Assembly (NCBI RefSeq): GCF_031085165.1 | Contig: NZ_JAVHTY010000001.1 | Location: 992,001 to 1,056,000 of the forward strand | Reading direction: 5' to 3' | Source of the DNA: Pseudomonas sp. 102515 | Lineage (GTDB): Bacteria; Pseudomonadota; Gammaproteobacteria; Pseudomonadales; Pseudomonadaceae | DNA length: 64,000 nt | Part shown: piece by piece, positions 45,829 to 55,175 of the stretch | How the letters are laid out: every line of letters starts with the position of its first letter | How positions within the stretch are numbered: position 1 is the stretch's first letter | Notes under the pieces: generated by a model | Seen by the model: only the letters and a program-made list of their open reading frames with translations | Databases searched by the model: none | What the model was told of the DNA's origin: nothing | Position numbers and translations under genes: made by a program

Positions 45829-46839
45829 TCAGACCATTTCCTCGCCGCCCTTGCCACCGAGCACGATCTCGCCGGCGTCGGCCATGCGGCGGGCCACGGC
45901 GAGCACCTCCTTCTGCGCACCCTCCACCTCGGACAGTCGCACCGGCCCCTTGGCTTCCAGGTCGTCGCGCAGCAGCTCGGCCGCGCGCTTGGACATGTTG
46001 CGGAAGAATTTCTCCTTGATGCCGTCGTCGGCCCCCTTGAGCGCCAACACCAGCACATCGGAGGACACTTCGCGCAAGAGCGCCTGGATGCCGCGGTCGT
46101 CGACATCGGACAGGTTGTCGAAGACGAACATCAGGTCCTCGATCTGCCCCGACAGATCCTGGTCCGCGTCGCGGATCGCATCCATCAGCGGGCCTTCGAC
46201 CGAGCTGTCCAGGTAGTTCATGATGTCGGCGGCGCGCTTCACGCCACCCAGGGCGGTACGGGTGGTGCTGGCGCTGCCGGAGAACTGCTTCTCCAGGATC
46301 AGGTTCAGTTCCTTGAGCGCCGCCGGTTGCACGGTGTTCAGCGAGGAGACGCGCAGGACGATGTCCAGGCGTACCTTGTGATCGAAGTGGCCAAGGACTT
46401 CGGCGGCCTGGTCGGGATCCAGGTAGGCCACCACGATGGCCTGGATCTGCGGGTGCTCATAGCGAATAACGTCGGCTACGGCGCGCGGCTCCATCCACTT
46501 CAGGCTGTCCAGGCCGCTGGTGTTGCCACCCAGCAGGATGCGGTCGATCAGGCCGCTGGCCTTGTCCTCGCCCAGGGCCTGGGTGAGCATCTTGCGGATG
46601 TAGCCGTCGGCGCCCACCCCCAGACTGGTCTGATCGCCTACCACCTCGATGAAGTCGCCCAGTACCCGCTCGACCTGTTCGCGGTTGACGTTGCGCATCT
46701 GGGCCATGGCGGTACCGACCTTCTGCACCTCCTTGGGTCCCATGTGGCGCAGGATCTGCGCGGCATCGGCTTCGCCCAGCGACAGGAGGAAGATCGCGGC
46801 CTTCTCGACCTTGGAAAGTTGCGCTTCATTCGTCGCCAT
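45829..46839 (-). CDS. fliG: Flagellar motor switch protein FliG
   Basis: FliG is the rotor subunit that contacts the stator. The 336-residue protein has the N-terminal FliF-binding domain (LSKVEKAAIFLLSLGEADAA), the EHPQ motif in RYEHPQIQAIVVAYL, and the C-terminal torque helix with its charged residues (DNLSDVDDRGIQALLREVSS). It overlaps the end of fliF by 14 bp. Confidence 0.97.
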   Translation of the reverse strand: MATNEAQLSKVEKAAIFLLSLGEADAAQILRHMGPKEVQKVGTAMAQMRNVNREQVERVLGDFIEVVGDQTSLGVGADGYIRKMLTQALGEDKASGLIDRILLGGNTSGLDSLKWMEPRAVADVIRYEHPQIQAIVVAYLDPDQAAEVLGHFDHKVRLDIVLRVSSLNTVQPAALKELNLILEKQFSGSASTTRTALGGVKRAADIMNYLDSSVEGPLMDAIRDADQDLSGQIEDLMFVFDNLSDVDDRGIQALLREVSSDVLVLALKGADDGIKEKFFRNMSKRAAELLRDDLEAKGPVRLSEVEGAQKEVLAVARRMADAGEIVLGGKGGEEMV

Positions 46840-48634
46840 TGATCCAATCCTTCACTACCTGGGCGACACGGCCCGGATCATCGTTTACCAGCTGCTTGAT
46901 GGCGGTCAGTTGAGCGTCATAGCCCTCGCTCGGGCTCGGCAGCAACAGCGGCGCCGGACCGGCCAGGCTCACCTTGTCGTCGGCCAGGTCGTCCGACAGG
47001 CCATCCAGACCACCGGCACCCAGGGCACCGGCACCACCGGCCGCGGCCAGGGCGGCGGCGTCCTTGGTGTTGCCGCCGGACAGATTCTTCAGCACCGGAC
47101 GCAGCACCCCAAAGACTAGCACCAGGATGAAGAGGACGCCGAGGGCCTGCTTGACCACACCCCAGAACCAGGGCTGCTGGTAGAAGGGAATGCTCTCGAT
47201 CTCTTCCTGCTGCACGGGTGCGAAGGGTGCGTTGATCACGCTCACGCTGTCGCCACGGCTGGCGTCGAAGCCCACGGCATCCTGTACCAGACGGGTGAAG
47301 CGAGCCAGGTCTTCGGTGGTCCAGGGTTGATGGCTGACCTTGCCGGCCGCATCGACCTTGACCTGATCGTCCAGCACCACCGCGACGGAAAGCCGACGCA
47401 GACGACCCTGCTGCTGACGGGTATAGCTGATGCTGCGGTCCAGTTCGTAGTTACGGGTGTTCTGCTCACGCTTGTCGGTCGGGTACGGCAGGGTCGCCGG
47501 CAGGCTGGTCTTGCTGTCGTAGATGTACTGGTCATTGGCGTCGCGCAGCGGCTGGCCCGGAGCGATGTAGTTCGCGCCGCCACCCTGGGCACCGGCCTTT
47601 TCCGGGGTCGAGGACGGGCCGGGCGGCTGATTGGACAGGGCACCGGGCACGCCCTGGGCGCCGCCGCCGGAAGTCTGACGCTGCTCGCTGTTCTGCTGCT
47701 CGCTGCGCAGTGCCGGCTGATCCGGGTTGAACTGCTCGGAGGTCGACTCCACGGCATTGAAGTCCACGTCGGCGGCCACTTCGGCCTTGAAGCGGCCATT
47801 GCCCACCACCGGCTGCATGATGTTCTGCACGCGTTGGGTCAAGGAACCTTCCATCTTGCGGGTGTAGTCCAGTTGCTTGCCGGCGATCGACAGCTCGGAG
47901 AGATTCTGCTGGTCGGACAGCAGCTGGCCCTTCTGGTCGACGATGGTGACCTGGGACTTGTCCAGTTCCGGCACGCTGGTGGCGACCAGATTGATGATGG
48001 CCATGACCTGGCCGGCATCCAGGGTACGGCCGGGATACATCTCGACCAGTACCGAGGCGCTCGGCTTGCGCTCGTCACGGACGAACACCGAACTCTTCGG
48101 GATCGCCAGGTGCACCCGGGCGCCCTTGATGTTGTTGAGGCTGGAGATGGTCCGGGCCAGTTCGCCTTCCAGGCTGCGACGATAGTTGGCCGCTTCCATG
48201 AACTGGCTGGTGCCCAGCGGCTGCTCCTTGTCCAGCAGCTCGAAGCCGACGTTGCCATCGGAGGCGGTGATGCCGGCCGCGGCCATCTTCATGCGCGCCC
48301 GGCCGAGGTCATCGGACTTGACCAGCAGGGCACCGGAATTCGGATCGACCTTGTAGCCGATGTCGGCCGCGCCCAGGGCCTGCAGCACCTGGTTGGCGTC
48401 CAGGCCGTTCATGCTGGTGTACAGCGGCCGATAGTCCGGCTGCTGGGTCCAGAGCACCACGGCGAAACCCAGGGCGACGCTGGCGGCCAGGCCGATCAGC
48501 AACCCCATCTGCCGCAGCAGCGGCATGTCGGACAGGTTGTCGAGAAAGCTGAGACCCAGCAGCGACTTCTTGGGCTTGTCTTCAGCCTCGGGCTTGGTCG
48601 TCGGGACGGGTGCGTTGGTAAGAGCTTCAGCCAT
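46826..48634 (-). CDS. fliF: Flagellar MS-ring protein FliF
   Basis: FliF makes the MS ring, the first structure of the basal body. The 602-residue product has an N-terminal membrane helix (LRQMGLLIGLAASVALGFAV), ring-building motifs with the YscJ-type lipoprotein domain (ARVHLAIPKSSVFVRDERKP), a Gly/Gln-rich linker, a second membrane helix (WFWGVVKQALGVLFILVLVF) and the FliG-binding tail. It lies 14 bp after fliE. Confidence 0.97.
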   Translation of the reverse strand: MAEALTNAPVPTTKPEAEDKPKKSLLGLSFLDNLSDMPLLRQMGLLIGLAASVALGFAVVLWTQQPDYRPLYTSMNGLDANQVLQALGAADIGYKVDPNSGALLVKSDDLGRARMKMAAAGITASDGNVGFELLDKEQPLGTSQFMEAANYRRSLEGELARTISSLNNIKGARVHLAIPKSSVFVRDERKPSASVLVEMYPGRTLDAGQVMAIINLVATSVPELDKSQVTIVDQKGQLLSDQQNLSELSIAGKQLDYTRKMEGSLTQRVQNIMQPVVGNGRFKAEVAADVDFNAVESTSEQFNPDQPALRSEQQNSEQRQTSGGGAQGVPGALSNQPPGPSSTPEKAGAQGGGANYIAPGQPLRDANDQYIYDSKTSLPATLPYPTDKREQNTRNYELDRSISYTRQQQGRLRRLSVAVVLDDQVKVDAAGKVSHQPWTTEDLARFTRLVQDAVGFDASRGDSVSVINAPFAPVQQEEIESIPFYQQPWFWGVVKQALGVLFILVLVFGVLRPVLKNLSGGNTKDAAALAAAGGAGALGAGGLDGLSDDLADDKVSLAGPAPLLLPSPSEGYDAQLTAIKQLVNDDPGRVAQVVKDWINGDE

Positions 48635-48648
48635 TTTCTAGACCGTCC

Positions 48649-48990
48649 TCAAATCGACATTTGCATGATGTCTTGGTACGCCTGAACGAACTTGTTGCGT
48701 ACCTGGGTCAAGGCCTGCACGGAGACGCTGGCCTTCTGCGAAGCGATCATGACTTGAGTGAGGTCGACGCCACCCTGCCCCAGCTCGAAGGCCTTGGCCA
48801 TCTCGCCGGCGGTCTGCTGGGTCTCGTTGACGGAGCCCACGGCCTTGCTGAGCATGTCGGCGAAGCTCGGACCCTGGACCTGTTCCGCGCCGGCAGCCGG
48901 AGCTACGACGGCTTTCGACCGGGCCATGGCTTCGGTCTGCATGGAGCGCATTTCCAGCATCAACCGATTGAACTCGACACCTTGAACCAT
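48649..48990 (-). CDS. fliE: Flagellar hook-basal body protein FliE
   Basis: FliE joins the MS ring to the rod. The 113-residue product begins [20 protein letters not shown] and ends with the family tail [20 protein letters not shown]. The ATG at 48990 matches family N-termini and follows GAGGAGC. It is the first gene of the fli operon and has a strong sigma54 promoter. Confidence 0.96.
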   Translation of the reverse strand: MVQGVEFNRLMLEMRSMQTEAMARSKAVVAPAAGAEQVQGPSFADMLSKAVGSVNETQQTAGEMAKAFELGQGGVDLTQVMIASQKASVSVQALTQVRNKFVQAYQDIMQMSI

Positions 48991-49047
48991 TTGCTCTGCT
49001 CCTCTGGCACGGGAAATTGACGCCGTACCCACTCGTGTCAGAGATAG

Positions 49048-49063
49048 AGCAATGCCTGTGCCA
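49048..49063 (-). promoter_or_regulatory. Sigma54 (-24/-12) promoter of the fliE operon
   Basis: On the minus strand TGGCAC (49063-49058), N5, TTGCT (49052-49048) is an exact match to the sigma54 consensus. It lies about 60 bp before fliE. Activation by FleR or FleQ is expected from known pseudomonad biology; the activator genes are not in the window. Confidence 0.88.
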
Positions 49064-49134
49064 GATCCTAAAAATCCAGCTAGAACAATGACTTGTAAAA
49101 AAGTTGCCGAGAGGTGGTTAAAGTTTGCCGAAAA

Positions 49135-49437
49135 TCAGTCGACGGTGAGCAGCTCGCGGTTGCGCTGCAACAGGGCCTTGCCGATGCCCTTGACCTCGAG
49201 CAACTCGTCTACCGAGGCGAAGGCGCCATGGACTTGGCGATGGTCGACGATCGCCTGCGCCTTGACTGCGCCTATCCCCCGCAGCCGTTGCAGCGCGGTG
49301 GCGTCGGCGACATTGATGTTCAAGGGCGCCAGGCTGGCACTTGAGGCCGGCTTGGTTGCGGCACCCGTGCCAGACTCACAGGCATTGGCCCAGGGGCCGA
49401 ACAGGGCCAGCAACGTCATTATCCAGATGAATCTCAT
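49135..49437 (-). CDS. comEA: ComEA-family helix-hairpin-helix protein
   Basis: A 100-residue secreted protein: signal peptide (MRFIWIMTLLALFGPWANA) and two helix-hairpin-helix motifs (LQRLRGIGAVKAQAIVDHRQ; LLEVKGIGKALLQRNREL). ComEA proteins bind incoming double-stranded DNA in the periplasm. A gene of this kind borders the O-antigen locus next to wbpM in P. aeruginosa (PA3140), and it plays the same boundary role here. No other competence gene is in the window. Confidence 0.9.
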   Translation of the reverse strand: MRFIWIMTLLALFGPWANACESGTGAATKPASSASLAPLNINVADATALQRLRGIGAVKAQAIVDHRQVHGAFASVDELLEVKGIGKALLQRNRELLTVD

Positions 49438-49496
49438 AGAGGAACCTCCTTGTTCCGCTGTTTGATTCAGAGAGCTTAACGCAAAGGGTCAGGCGG

Positions 49497-50411
49497 TCAA
49501 CTCACCAGTGATCCTGCCTGAGCACGCTCGGTCCTGAGCGCCAGCAGGGCCTGGCGAACGCCCTGGCGCCAGTCGCTGGGCGGGATACCGAAGTGCCGCT
49601 CCAGTGCGCTGGAATCCAGCATGGAATAGGCCGGGCGCTTGGCCAGGGTGGGAAAGTCGGAGGTGGCGATGCCGGTGATGAGCGGCGCCCGCTCCAGCAT
49701 GCCCAGCTCCTGGCCGGCATCTATGATGTAGCGCGCGAAGTCGCACCAGCTCAGGCCGCTGTCGCCGCCGAAGTGATAGAGGCCATAGGCCGTCTGCTCA
49801 GGCTGAGCTTCGGCCTGGACGGCGATCTGCAACAGCGCGTCGGCGATGTGACCGGCGTAGGTCGGGCAACCCACCTGGTCGCTCACCACCCGCAGTTCGT
49901 CACGATCGGCAGCGAGCCGCAGCATGGTCTTGAGGAAGTTGTTGCAGTGCTCACTGAACACCCAGGCCGTCCTCAGCACCACCGAGCGCGAGCAGGCGGA
50001 GAGCACGCGGTTCTCCCCTTCCAACTTGGTCATGCCGTAGACCCCGGACGGGCTGACCGGATCCTCGACCTGATAGGGTTCGGTGGCGCTACCATCGAAC
50101 ACATAGTCGGTGGACAGGTGCAGCAGGGCGATGCCGGCGGCACCGCAGGCCTGGGCAAGCACCGCAGGGCCTTCGATATTGCCGCGGGCGGCGATCTCGG
50201 GCTCCTGCTCGGCCTTGTCGACCGCCGTGTAGGCGGCCGCATTGATCACGACGTCCGGAGCGAACCGCTCGAGATGGCTGGTTACCGAGCCTTCGTCAGC
50301 GATATCCAGAGTGGCACGTCCATGGGCCTCCCATGCCAGTTCTGAACGCTGAAGACGATCGGTCAGACAGCGTCCGACCTGACCGTTAGCTCCGGTAACC
50401 AGTATCTTCAT
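49497..50411 (-). CDS. rfbD: dTDP-4-dehydrorhamnose reductase
   Basis: RfbD (RmlD) reduces dTDP-4-keto-L-rhamnose to dTDP-L-rhamnose, the last step of the pathway. The 304-residue short-chain dehydrogenase has MKILVTGANGQVGRCL and the catalytic Tyr/Lys in VYGMTKLEGENRV. Its ATG overlaps the rfbC stop. It ends the rfbBACD operon. Confidence 0.96.
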   Translation of the reverse strand: MKILVTGANGQVGRCLTDRLQRSELAWEAHGRATLDIADEGSVTSHLERFAPDVVINAAAYTAVDKAEQEPEIAARGNIEGPAVLAQACGAAGIALLHLSTDYVFDGSATEPYQVEDPVSPSGVYGMTKLEGENRVLSACSRSVVLRTAWVFSEHCNNFLKTMLRLAADRDELRVVSDQVGCPTYAGHIADALLQIAVQAEAQPEQTAYGLYHFGGDSGLSWCDFARYIIDAGQELGMLERAPLITGIATSDFPTLAKRPAYSMLDSSALERHFGIPPSDWRQGVRQALLALRTERAQAGSLVS

Positions 50412-50944
50412 CTATACAGCTCCGCCAATCGAAGGCCTTGTGCATCTTTGGCGGACAGGATGGGATCCGTTACCCGCCAGTCGATATTCAGATCCGGATC
50501 ATTCCAGATCAAAGACCCTTCATCAGAGGGATCGTAATAATCTGTGCACTTGTATTCAAAATCAGCGGTTTCCGACAGCACCACGAAGCCGTGGGCCAGG
50601 CCTGGCGGTATCCAGAGCTGGCGCTTGTTGTCTTCCGAGAGGATCTCGGCGACCACGTTACCGAAGGTGGGCGAACCGCGACGGATGTCGACGGCCACGT
50701 CCAGCACCTCGCCGCGCACGACGCGCACCAGCTTGCCTTGCGGCTTGCTGCGTTGGAAATGCAGACCACGCAGCACGCCCCGGGCGGAACGCGAGTGGTT
50801 GTCCTGCACGAATGGCAGAGTGATCCCCGCCTGCTGGGCATAGCGCTCCGCCTGGAAGGACTCCAGGAAGAAGCCGCGGTCGTCACCGAAGACCTTGGGT
50901 TCGATCAGCTTGACGTCCGGGATCGCGGTGTCGAAGACCTGCAT
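50408..50944 (-). CDS. rfbC: dTDP-4-dehydrorhamnose 3,5-epimerase
   Basis: RfbC (RmlC) epimerises C3 and C5 of dTDP-4-keto-6-deoxyglucose. The 178-residue cupin has the catalytic His in GVLRGLHFQRSKPQGKLVRV and Tyr in YKCTDYYDPSDEGSLIWNDP. The ATG at 50944 overlaps the rfbA stop as TGATG. Confidence 0.97.
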   Translation of the reverse strand: MQVFDTAIPDVKLIEPKVFGDDRGFFLESFQAERYAQQAGITLPFVQDNHSRSARGVLRGLHFQRSKPQGKLVRVVRGEVLDVAVDIRRGSPTFGNVVAEILSEDNKRQLWIPPGLAHGFVVLSETADFEYKCTDYYDPSDEGSLIWNDPDLNIDWRVTDPILSAKDAQGLRLAELYR

Positions 50945-51825
50945 CAGTCCTGCTCCTTGCACAGCCGCGCCAGGTACTGGCCGTAACCGGTCTTGCTCAA
51001 GGCTTCGGCCTGCATGGCCATCTGCTCGCAGGTGATCCAGCCTTTCTGGAAGGCGATCTCTTCGAGGCAGGCGACCTTCAGACCCTGGCGCTTCTCGATG
51101 GTCTGGACGAAATGGCCAGCTTCCAGCAGGGCGTCGTGGGTACCGGTGTCCAGCCAGGCGAAACCGCGGCCCAGCAGGGAAACGTTCAGCGAGCCCCGGC
51201 GCAGGTACTCGTTGTTGACGTCGGTGATTTCCAGCTCGCCCCGGGGCGACGGCTTGATGTTGGCGGCGATGTCCAGCACGTCGTTGTCGTAGAAATACAG
51301 ACCGGTGACGGCGTAGTTGGACTTCGGCTTCTTGGGCTTCTCTTCGATGCTCAGGGCCTTGCCCTGCTCGTCGAACTCGACCACACCGAAACGCTCGGGG
51401 TCGGCGACGTAGTAGCCGAAGACGGTGGCGCCCTTGTCCACGCTGGCAGCCTTGAGCAGCGTTTCGCTGAAGTGCTGGCCGTAGAAGATGTTGTCGCCAA
51501 GGACCAGGCAGACGTTGTCATCGCCGACGAATTCGCGACCGATGATGAAGGCCTGGGCCAGGCCGTCCGGGCTGGGCTGCTCGGCGTAGCTCAGCTGCAT
51601 GCCGAAGTGGCTGCCGTCGCCGAGCATGCGCTGGAAGCCAGGCAGGTCGGCCGGCGTCGAGATGATCAGGACTTCCTGGATACCGGCCAGCATCAGCACG
51701 GACAGCGGGTAGTAGATCATGGGTTTGTCGTAGATCGGCAGCGACTGCTTGGACACGCCCAGGGTAATGGGGTGCAAACGGGTACCGGAGCCACCGGCCA
51801 GCAGAATTCCCTTGTATTTGCTCAT
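50944..51825 (-). CDS. rfbA: Glucose-1-phosphate thymidylyltransferase
   Basis: RfbA (RmlA) makes dTDP-glucose from glucose-1-phosphate and dTTP. The 293-residue product shows the nucleotidyltransferase signature [20 protein letters not shown] and the product-site motifs ([23 protein letters not shown]). The ATG at 51825 follows AGAGGAC; longer frames upstream lie in the gap to rfbB. Confidence 0.97.
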   Translation of the reverse strand: MSKYKGILLAGGSGTRLHPITLGVSKQSLPIYDKPMIYYPLSVLMLAGIQEVLIISTPADLPGFQRMLGDGSHFGMQLSYAEQPSPDGLAQAFIIGREFVGDDNVCLVLGDNIFYGQHFSETLLKAASVDKGATVFGYYVADPERFGVVEFDEQGKALSIEEKPKKPKSNYAVTGLYFYDNDVLDIAANIKPSPRGELEITDVNNEYLRRGSLNVSLLGRGFAWLDTGTHDALLEAGHFVQTIEKRQGLKVACLEEIAFQKGWITCEQMAMQAEALSKTGYGQYLARLCKEQD

Positions 51826-51896
51826 GGCAATCGTCCTCTGAAAATTGACTGTTGCTGTCGGTCGGACACGCCTGGGGGGTGTCCGCGCCAGGATCG

Positions 51897-52961
51897 TTAA
51901 ACGGCCTCGCCGAGACGCTCGAGGCGGTAGGCGCCGGACAGTACCCGCTGCCACCACTCACGATTGTTCAGGTACCAGGTTACGGTCTTGCGCATGCCGG
52001 TCTCGAAGGTCTCCTCCGGCGTCCAGCCCAGCTCACGGCCGATCTTGCTGGCGTCGATCGCATATCTCATGTCGTGACCGGGACGATCCTTGACGAAGGT
52101 GATCAGGTCGCGATAGCGCTCGACACCCTCGGGCTTCTGCGGAGCCAGCTCTTCGAGCAGGTCGCAGATGGTCTCGACGACCTGCAGGTTGCGCTTCTCG
52201 TTGTGGCCACCGATGTTGTAGGTCTCGCCGACCTCGCCCTGGGTCACCACGGTATAGAGGGCGCGGGCATGGTCTTCGACGAACAGCCAGTCACGCACCT
52301 GGGAGCCGTCGCCATAGATCGGCAGCGGCTTGCCATGGATGGCATTGAGGATGACGTGGGGGATCAGCTTCTCGGGGAAGTGATAGGGGCCGTAGTTGTT
52401 CGAGCAGTTGGTCACCAGTACCGGCAGTCCGTAGGTCCGACCCCAGGCCCGTACCAGATGGTCGCTGCCGGCCTTGCTGGCCGAATAGGGCGAGCTCGGG
52501 GAATAGGGCGTGGTCTCGGTGAAGAGGTCGTCGGTGCCGTGCAGGTCGCCATACACCTCGTCGGTGGAGATGTGGTGGAAACGGAAGGCTGCCTTGGCTT
52601 CCGGCGCCAGGTCGTTCCAGTAGGCACGGGTCACCTCGAGGATGACGCCGGTGCCGACCACGTTGGTCTGGATGAAGGCGGCAGGGCCCTCGATGGAGCG
52701 GTCCACGTGGGATTCCGCAGCCAGGTGCATGACCACGTCGGGCTGGAAGGACGCGAAGACCTGCTGCAGGGCGGCGAAGTCGCAGATGTCCACCTGGTGG
52801 AATTCGTAGCGGTCGGAGTCGGCGACTTCGGCCAGGGAATCCACGTTACCGGCGTACGTCAGCTTGTCGACGTTGGCAACCTTGCATTGGGTCTCGTTGA
52901 TAAGAAAACGTACCACGGCGGAACCAATGAAACCCGCGCCACCTGTTACCAGTACCTTCAT
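51897..52961 (-). CDS. rfbB: dTDP-glucose 4,6-dehydratase
   Basis: RfbB (RmlB) converts dTDP-glucose to the 4-keto-6-deoxy sugar. The 354-residue protein has the Rossmann motif [17 protein letters not shown] and the catalytic [15 protein letters not shown] with the Thr-Asp-Glu of [12 protein letters not shown]. It starts the rfbBACD operon. The 221 bp between it and wbpM shows an inverted repeat (CAGCCTAGCGGGGGAAGGCTG near 53114-53134). Confidence 0.97.
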   Translation of the reverse strand: MKVLVTGGAGFIGSAVVRFLINETQCKVANVDKLTYAGNVDSLAEVADSDRYEFHQVDICDFAALQQVFASFQPDVVMHLAAESHVDRSIEGPAAFIQTNVVGTGVILEVTRAYWNDLAPEAKAAFRFHHISTDEVYGDLHGTDDLFTETTPYSPSSPYSASKAGSDHLVRAWGRTYGLPVLVTNCSNNYGPYHFPEKLIPHVILNAIHGKPLPIYGDGSQVRDWLFVEDHARALYTVVTQGEVGETYNIGGHNEKRNLQVVETICDLLEELAPQKPEGVERYRDLITFVKDRPGHDMRYAIDASKIGRELGWTPEETFETGMRKTVTWYLNNREWWQRVLSGAYRLERLGEAV

Positions 52962-53182
52962 CCTGAATCCTGCCTATATCGATTTGTACATCATCGCGCC
53001 CGGCACTGCGGGCGAGACATCGGAGGACGGCGCAGCCATCCCTGGCTTGGGTCACAGCCATGGCTATGTACCCGAAGACCTGAGTTAAACAGTGGCAGGA
53101 AAAGAAAGTTCAGCCTAGCGGGGGAAGGCTGCCGCTTCTGTGCTCGGCTTCAAATCCAGGCTGAAAGAAAGCGTGGGCGGGA

Positions 53183-55165
53183 TCACTCGATGGATCTCTT
53201 GCCGTGCAGCCAGTCGACTATGTCGCCTTCGGGAGAATAGCCGGCGACGGTGTCGCGCAGCAGCTGCCTGACGCGAAGGTAATCACCCGCATCGATCGCG
53301 CGACTGAGTTCGACGAGGGCTGCACGGAAGGCATCCCAGGCCAGGAAGTCTTCGCTGGCGCGCATGATCTTCGGGTGGGAGGTCGGACTCACGTCGTCAC
53401 CGATGAGCAATTCTTCATAGAGTTTCTCACCGGGTCGCAGCCCGGTGAACTCGATGGCGACATCGCCATGGGGATTGGCCGGCGAGCGGACGCTCAGGCC
53501 CGACAGCTTGATCATCTGCTCGGCCAGTTCGACGATGCGCACCGGCTCGCCCATGTCGAGCACGAAGACATCCCCGCCCTCGCCCATGGCGCCCGCCTGG
53601 ATGACCAGTTGGGCGGCCTCGGTGATGGTCATGAAGAAACGCGTGATCTTGGGATGGGTGACGGTAACCGGCCCACCCTTGCGGATCTGGGTCCTGAACA
53701 ACGGGATGACCGAACCGGAAGAGCCCAGCACGTTGCCGAATCTCACCATGGTGAAGCGGGTGCGATTGACCTGATGGATACCATCCGTTTGCCCGTGCAG
53801 CACGGGCGCCGCCTCGCGACTCAGGGCCTGCAGGATCATCTCGGCCAGGCGCTTGGTACTGCCCATGATATTGGTGGGCCGTACCGCCTTGTCGGTGGAA
53901 ATCAGCACGAAACTGGTCACGCCAGCCTGGATGGCCGCCTGGGCGGCATTGAGAGTACCCAGGACGTTGTTGCCGAAACCCTCGGCGATGTTGTGCTCGA
54001 CCATGGGCACGTGCTTGTAGGCCGCCGCATGGTAGAGGGTGGCCACCTTCCAGTGCCGCATCACCTGCAAGAGCAGCGGCGCATTGCGAATGGAGCCCAG
54101 CACCGGCACCAGGGTGACCGGCAGGGCTTCGCGCTGGATATAGGTATCCAGCTCACGGTGGATGCTGTAGAGGTTGAATTCGGCGTGGTCGAGCAGGATC
54201 AGGGTGCGCGGCTTCTGGCCGATGATCTGCCGGCACAGCTCGGAGCCGATGGACCCCCCTGCCCCGGTCACCATCACCACCTGACCGGTGATGCAACGGG
54301 CGAATAGCTCGGGCCGGGGCGTCACCGGATCCCGTCCCAGCAAGTCGGCGATGTCGACCTCCTGGAGGTCGTCCACCTGTACCTTGCCGCAGGCCAGGTC
54401 GCTGATCCGTGGCACGGTTCTGACGTGCAGCGGATAGGGCTCCAGCAGACCGAGCACCTCACGGCGCCGCGCGCGAGTAGCGGACGGGATCGCCAGGAGG
54501 ATCTCCTCGGCCCCCGTTTCGTCGATCATCTGCTGGATATGTTTGGGGGTGTAGACCTTGAGCCCGGCGATGATGCGATTGGCGATGCCCTTGTCATCGT
54601 CGATGAAGGCCACCGGACGCATGGCCCGGCCCATGCGCAGCGCCGCGACCAGCTGGTTGCCCGCCGAGCCGGCGCCATAGATGGCGACCCGCGGCAGTTC
54701 GTCCGGCTGTTTGATGAAGGGCACGGTAATGGCGCGATACCAGTCGCCCAGGAAATACTGACGCAGCGCGAGACGCAGGCCGCCGATCAGGATCAGGCTG
54801 ACGATCCAGTAGTTGAAGATCATCGAACGCGGGACGATCTCCGGCAGATCGCGATACCAGTAGATGACTACCGACAGCAGCAGCGTCGACAGCGTCACCG
54901 CCTTGGCGATGGCGATCAGCGCGTCGTTGCCCAGGTAGCGCATGACCGCGCGGTACATGCCGAAGCGGATGAACAGGGGAATGGCAATGGCCGGCGCGGT
55001 GATGAACAACCAGGCATGCCCGCTGAAGGGCTCGATCATCTGCACGGAACCCAGGCGCAGATAGAAGGCCAACCAGAGCGAGAGCCAGATCAGCAATAGG
55101 TCGACCGCGACCTGGATGACTCTCTTGGTACGCCGGTTCAGCTTGACCAGATGGTCACGCAACAT
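53183..55165 (-). CDS. wbpM: WbpM-like nucleoside-diphosphate sugar dehydratase
   Basis: A 660-residue membrane protein of the WbpM/CapD family, which makes UDP-4-keto-6-deoxy-GlcNAc for O-antigen (FucNAc/QuiNAc) synthesis. Four membrane helices occupy residues 15-120, followed by a first Rossmann fold (AIYGAGSAGNQLVAALRMGR) and the catalytic domain with MVTGAGGSIGSELC and ISTDKAVRPTNIMGSTKRLA, where Met stands in place of the usual Tyr, as in WbpM. It follows wbpL on the same strand by 10 bp. Confidence 0.94.
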   Translation of the reverse strand: MLRDHLVKLNRRTKRVIQVAVDLLLIWLSLWLAFYLRLGSVQMIEPFSGHAWLFITAPAIAIPLFIRFGMYRAVMRYLGNDALIAIAKAVTLSTLLLSVVIYWYRDLPEIVPRSMIFNYWIVSLILIGGLRLALRQYFLGDWYRAITVPFIKQPDELPRVAIYGAGSAGNQLVAALRMGRAMRPVAFIDDDKGIANRIIAGLKVYTPKHIQQMIDETGAEEILLAIPSATRARRREVLGLLEPYPLHVRTVPRISDLACGKVQVDDLQEVDIADLLGRDPVTPRPELFARCITGQVVMVTGAGGSIGSELCRQIIGQKPRTLILLDHAEFNLYSIHRELDTYIQREALPVTLVPVLGSIRNAPLLLQVMRHWKVATLYHAAAYKHVPMVEHNIAEGFGNNVLGTLNAAQAAIQAGVTSFVLISTDKAVRPTNIMGSTKRLAEMILQALSREAAPVLHGQTDGIHQVNRTRFTMVRFGNVLGSSGSVIPLFRTQIRKGGPVTVTHPKITRFFMTITEAAQLVIQAGAMGEGGDVFVLDMGEPVRIVELAEQMIKLSGLSVRSPANPHGDVAIEFTGLRPGEKLYEELLIGDDVSPTSHPKIMRASEDFLAWDAFRAALVELSRAIDAGDYLRVRQLLRDTVAGYSPEGDIVDWLHGKRSIE

Positions 55166-55175
55166 GTCAGTGTCC

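Noticed and set aside
49135-49437. Part of a natural transformation locus
   Set aside because: Only comEA is present; this gene is a standard neighbour of the O-antigen locus in pseudomonads.
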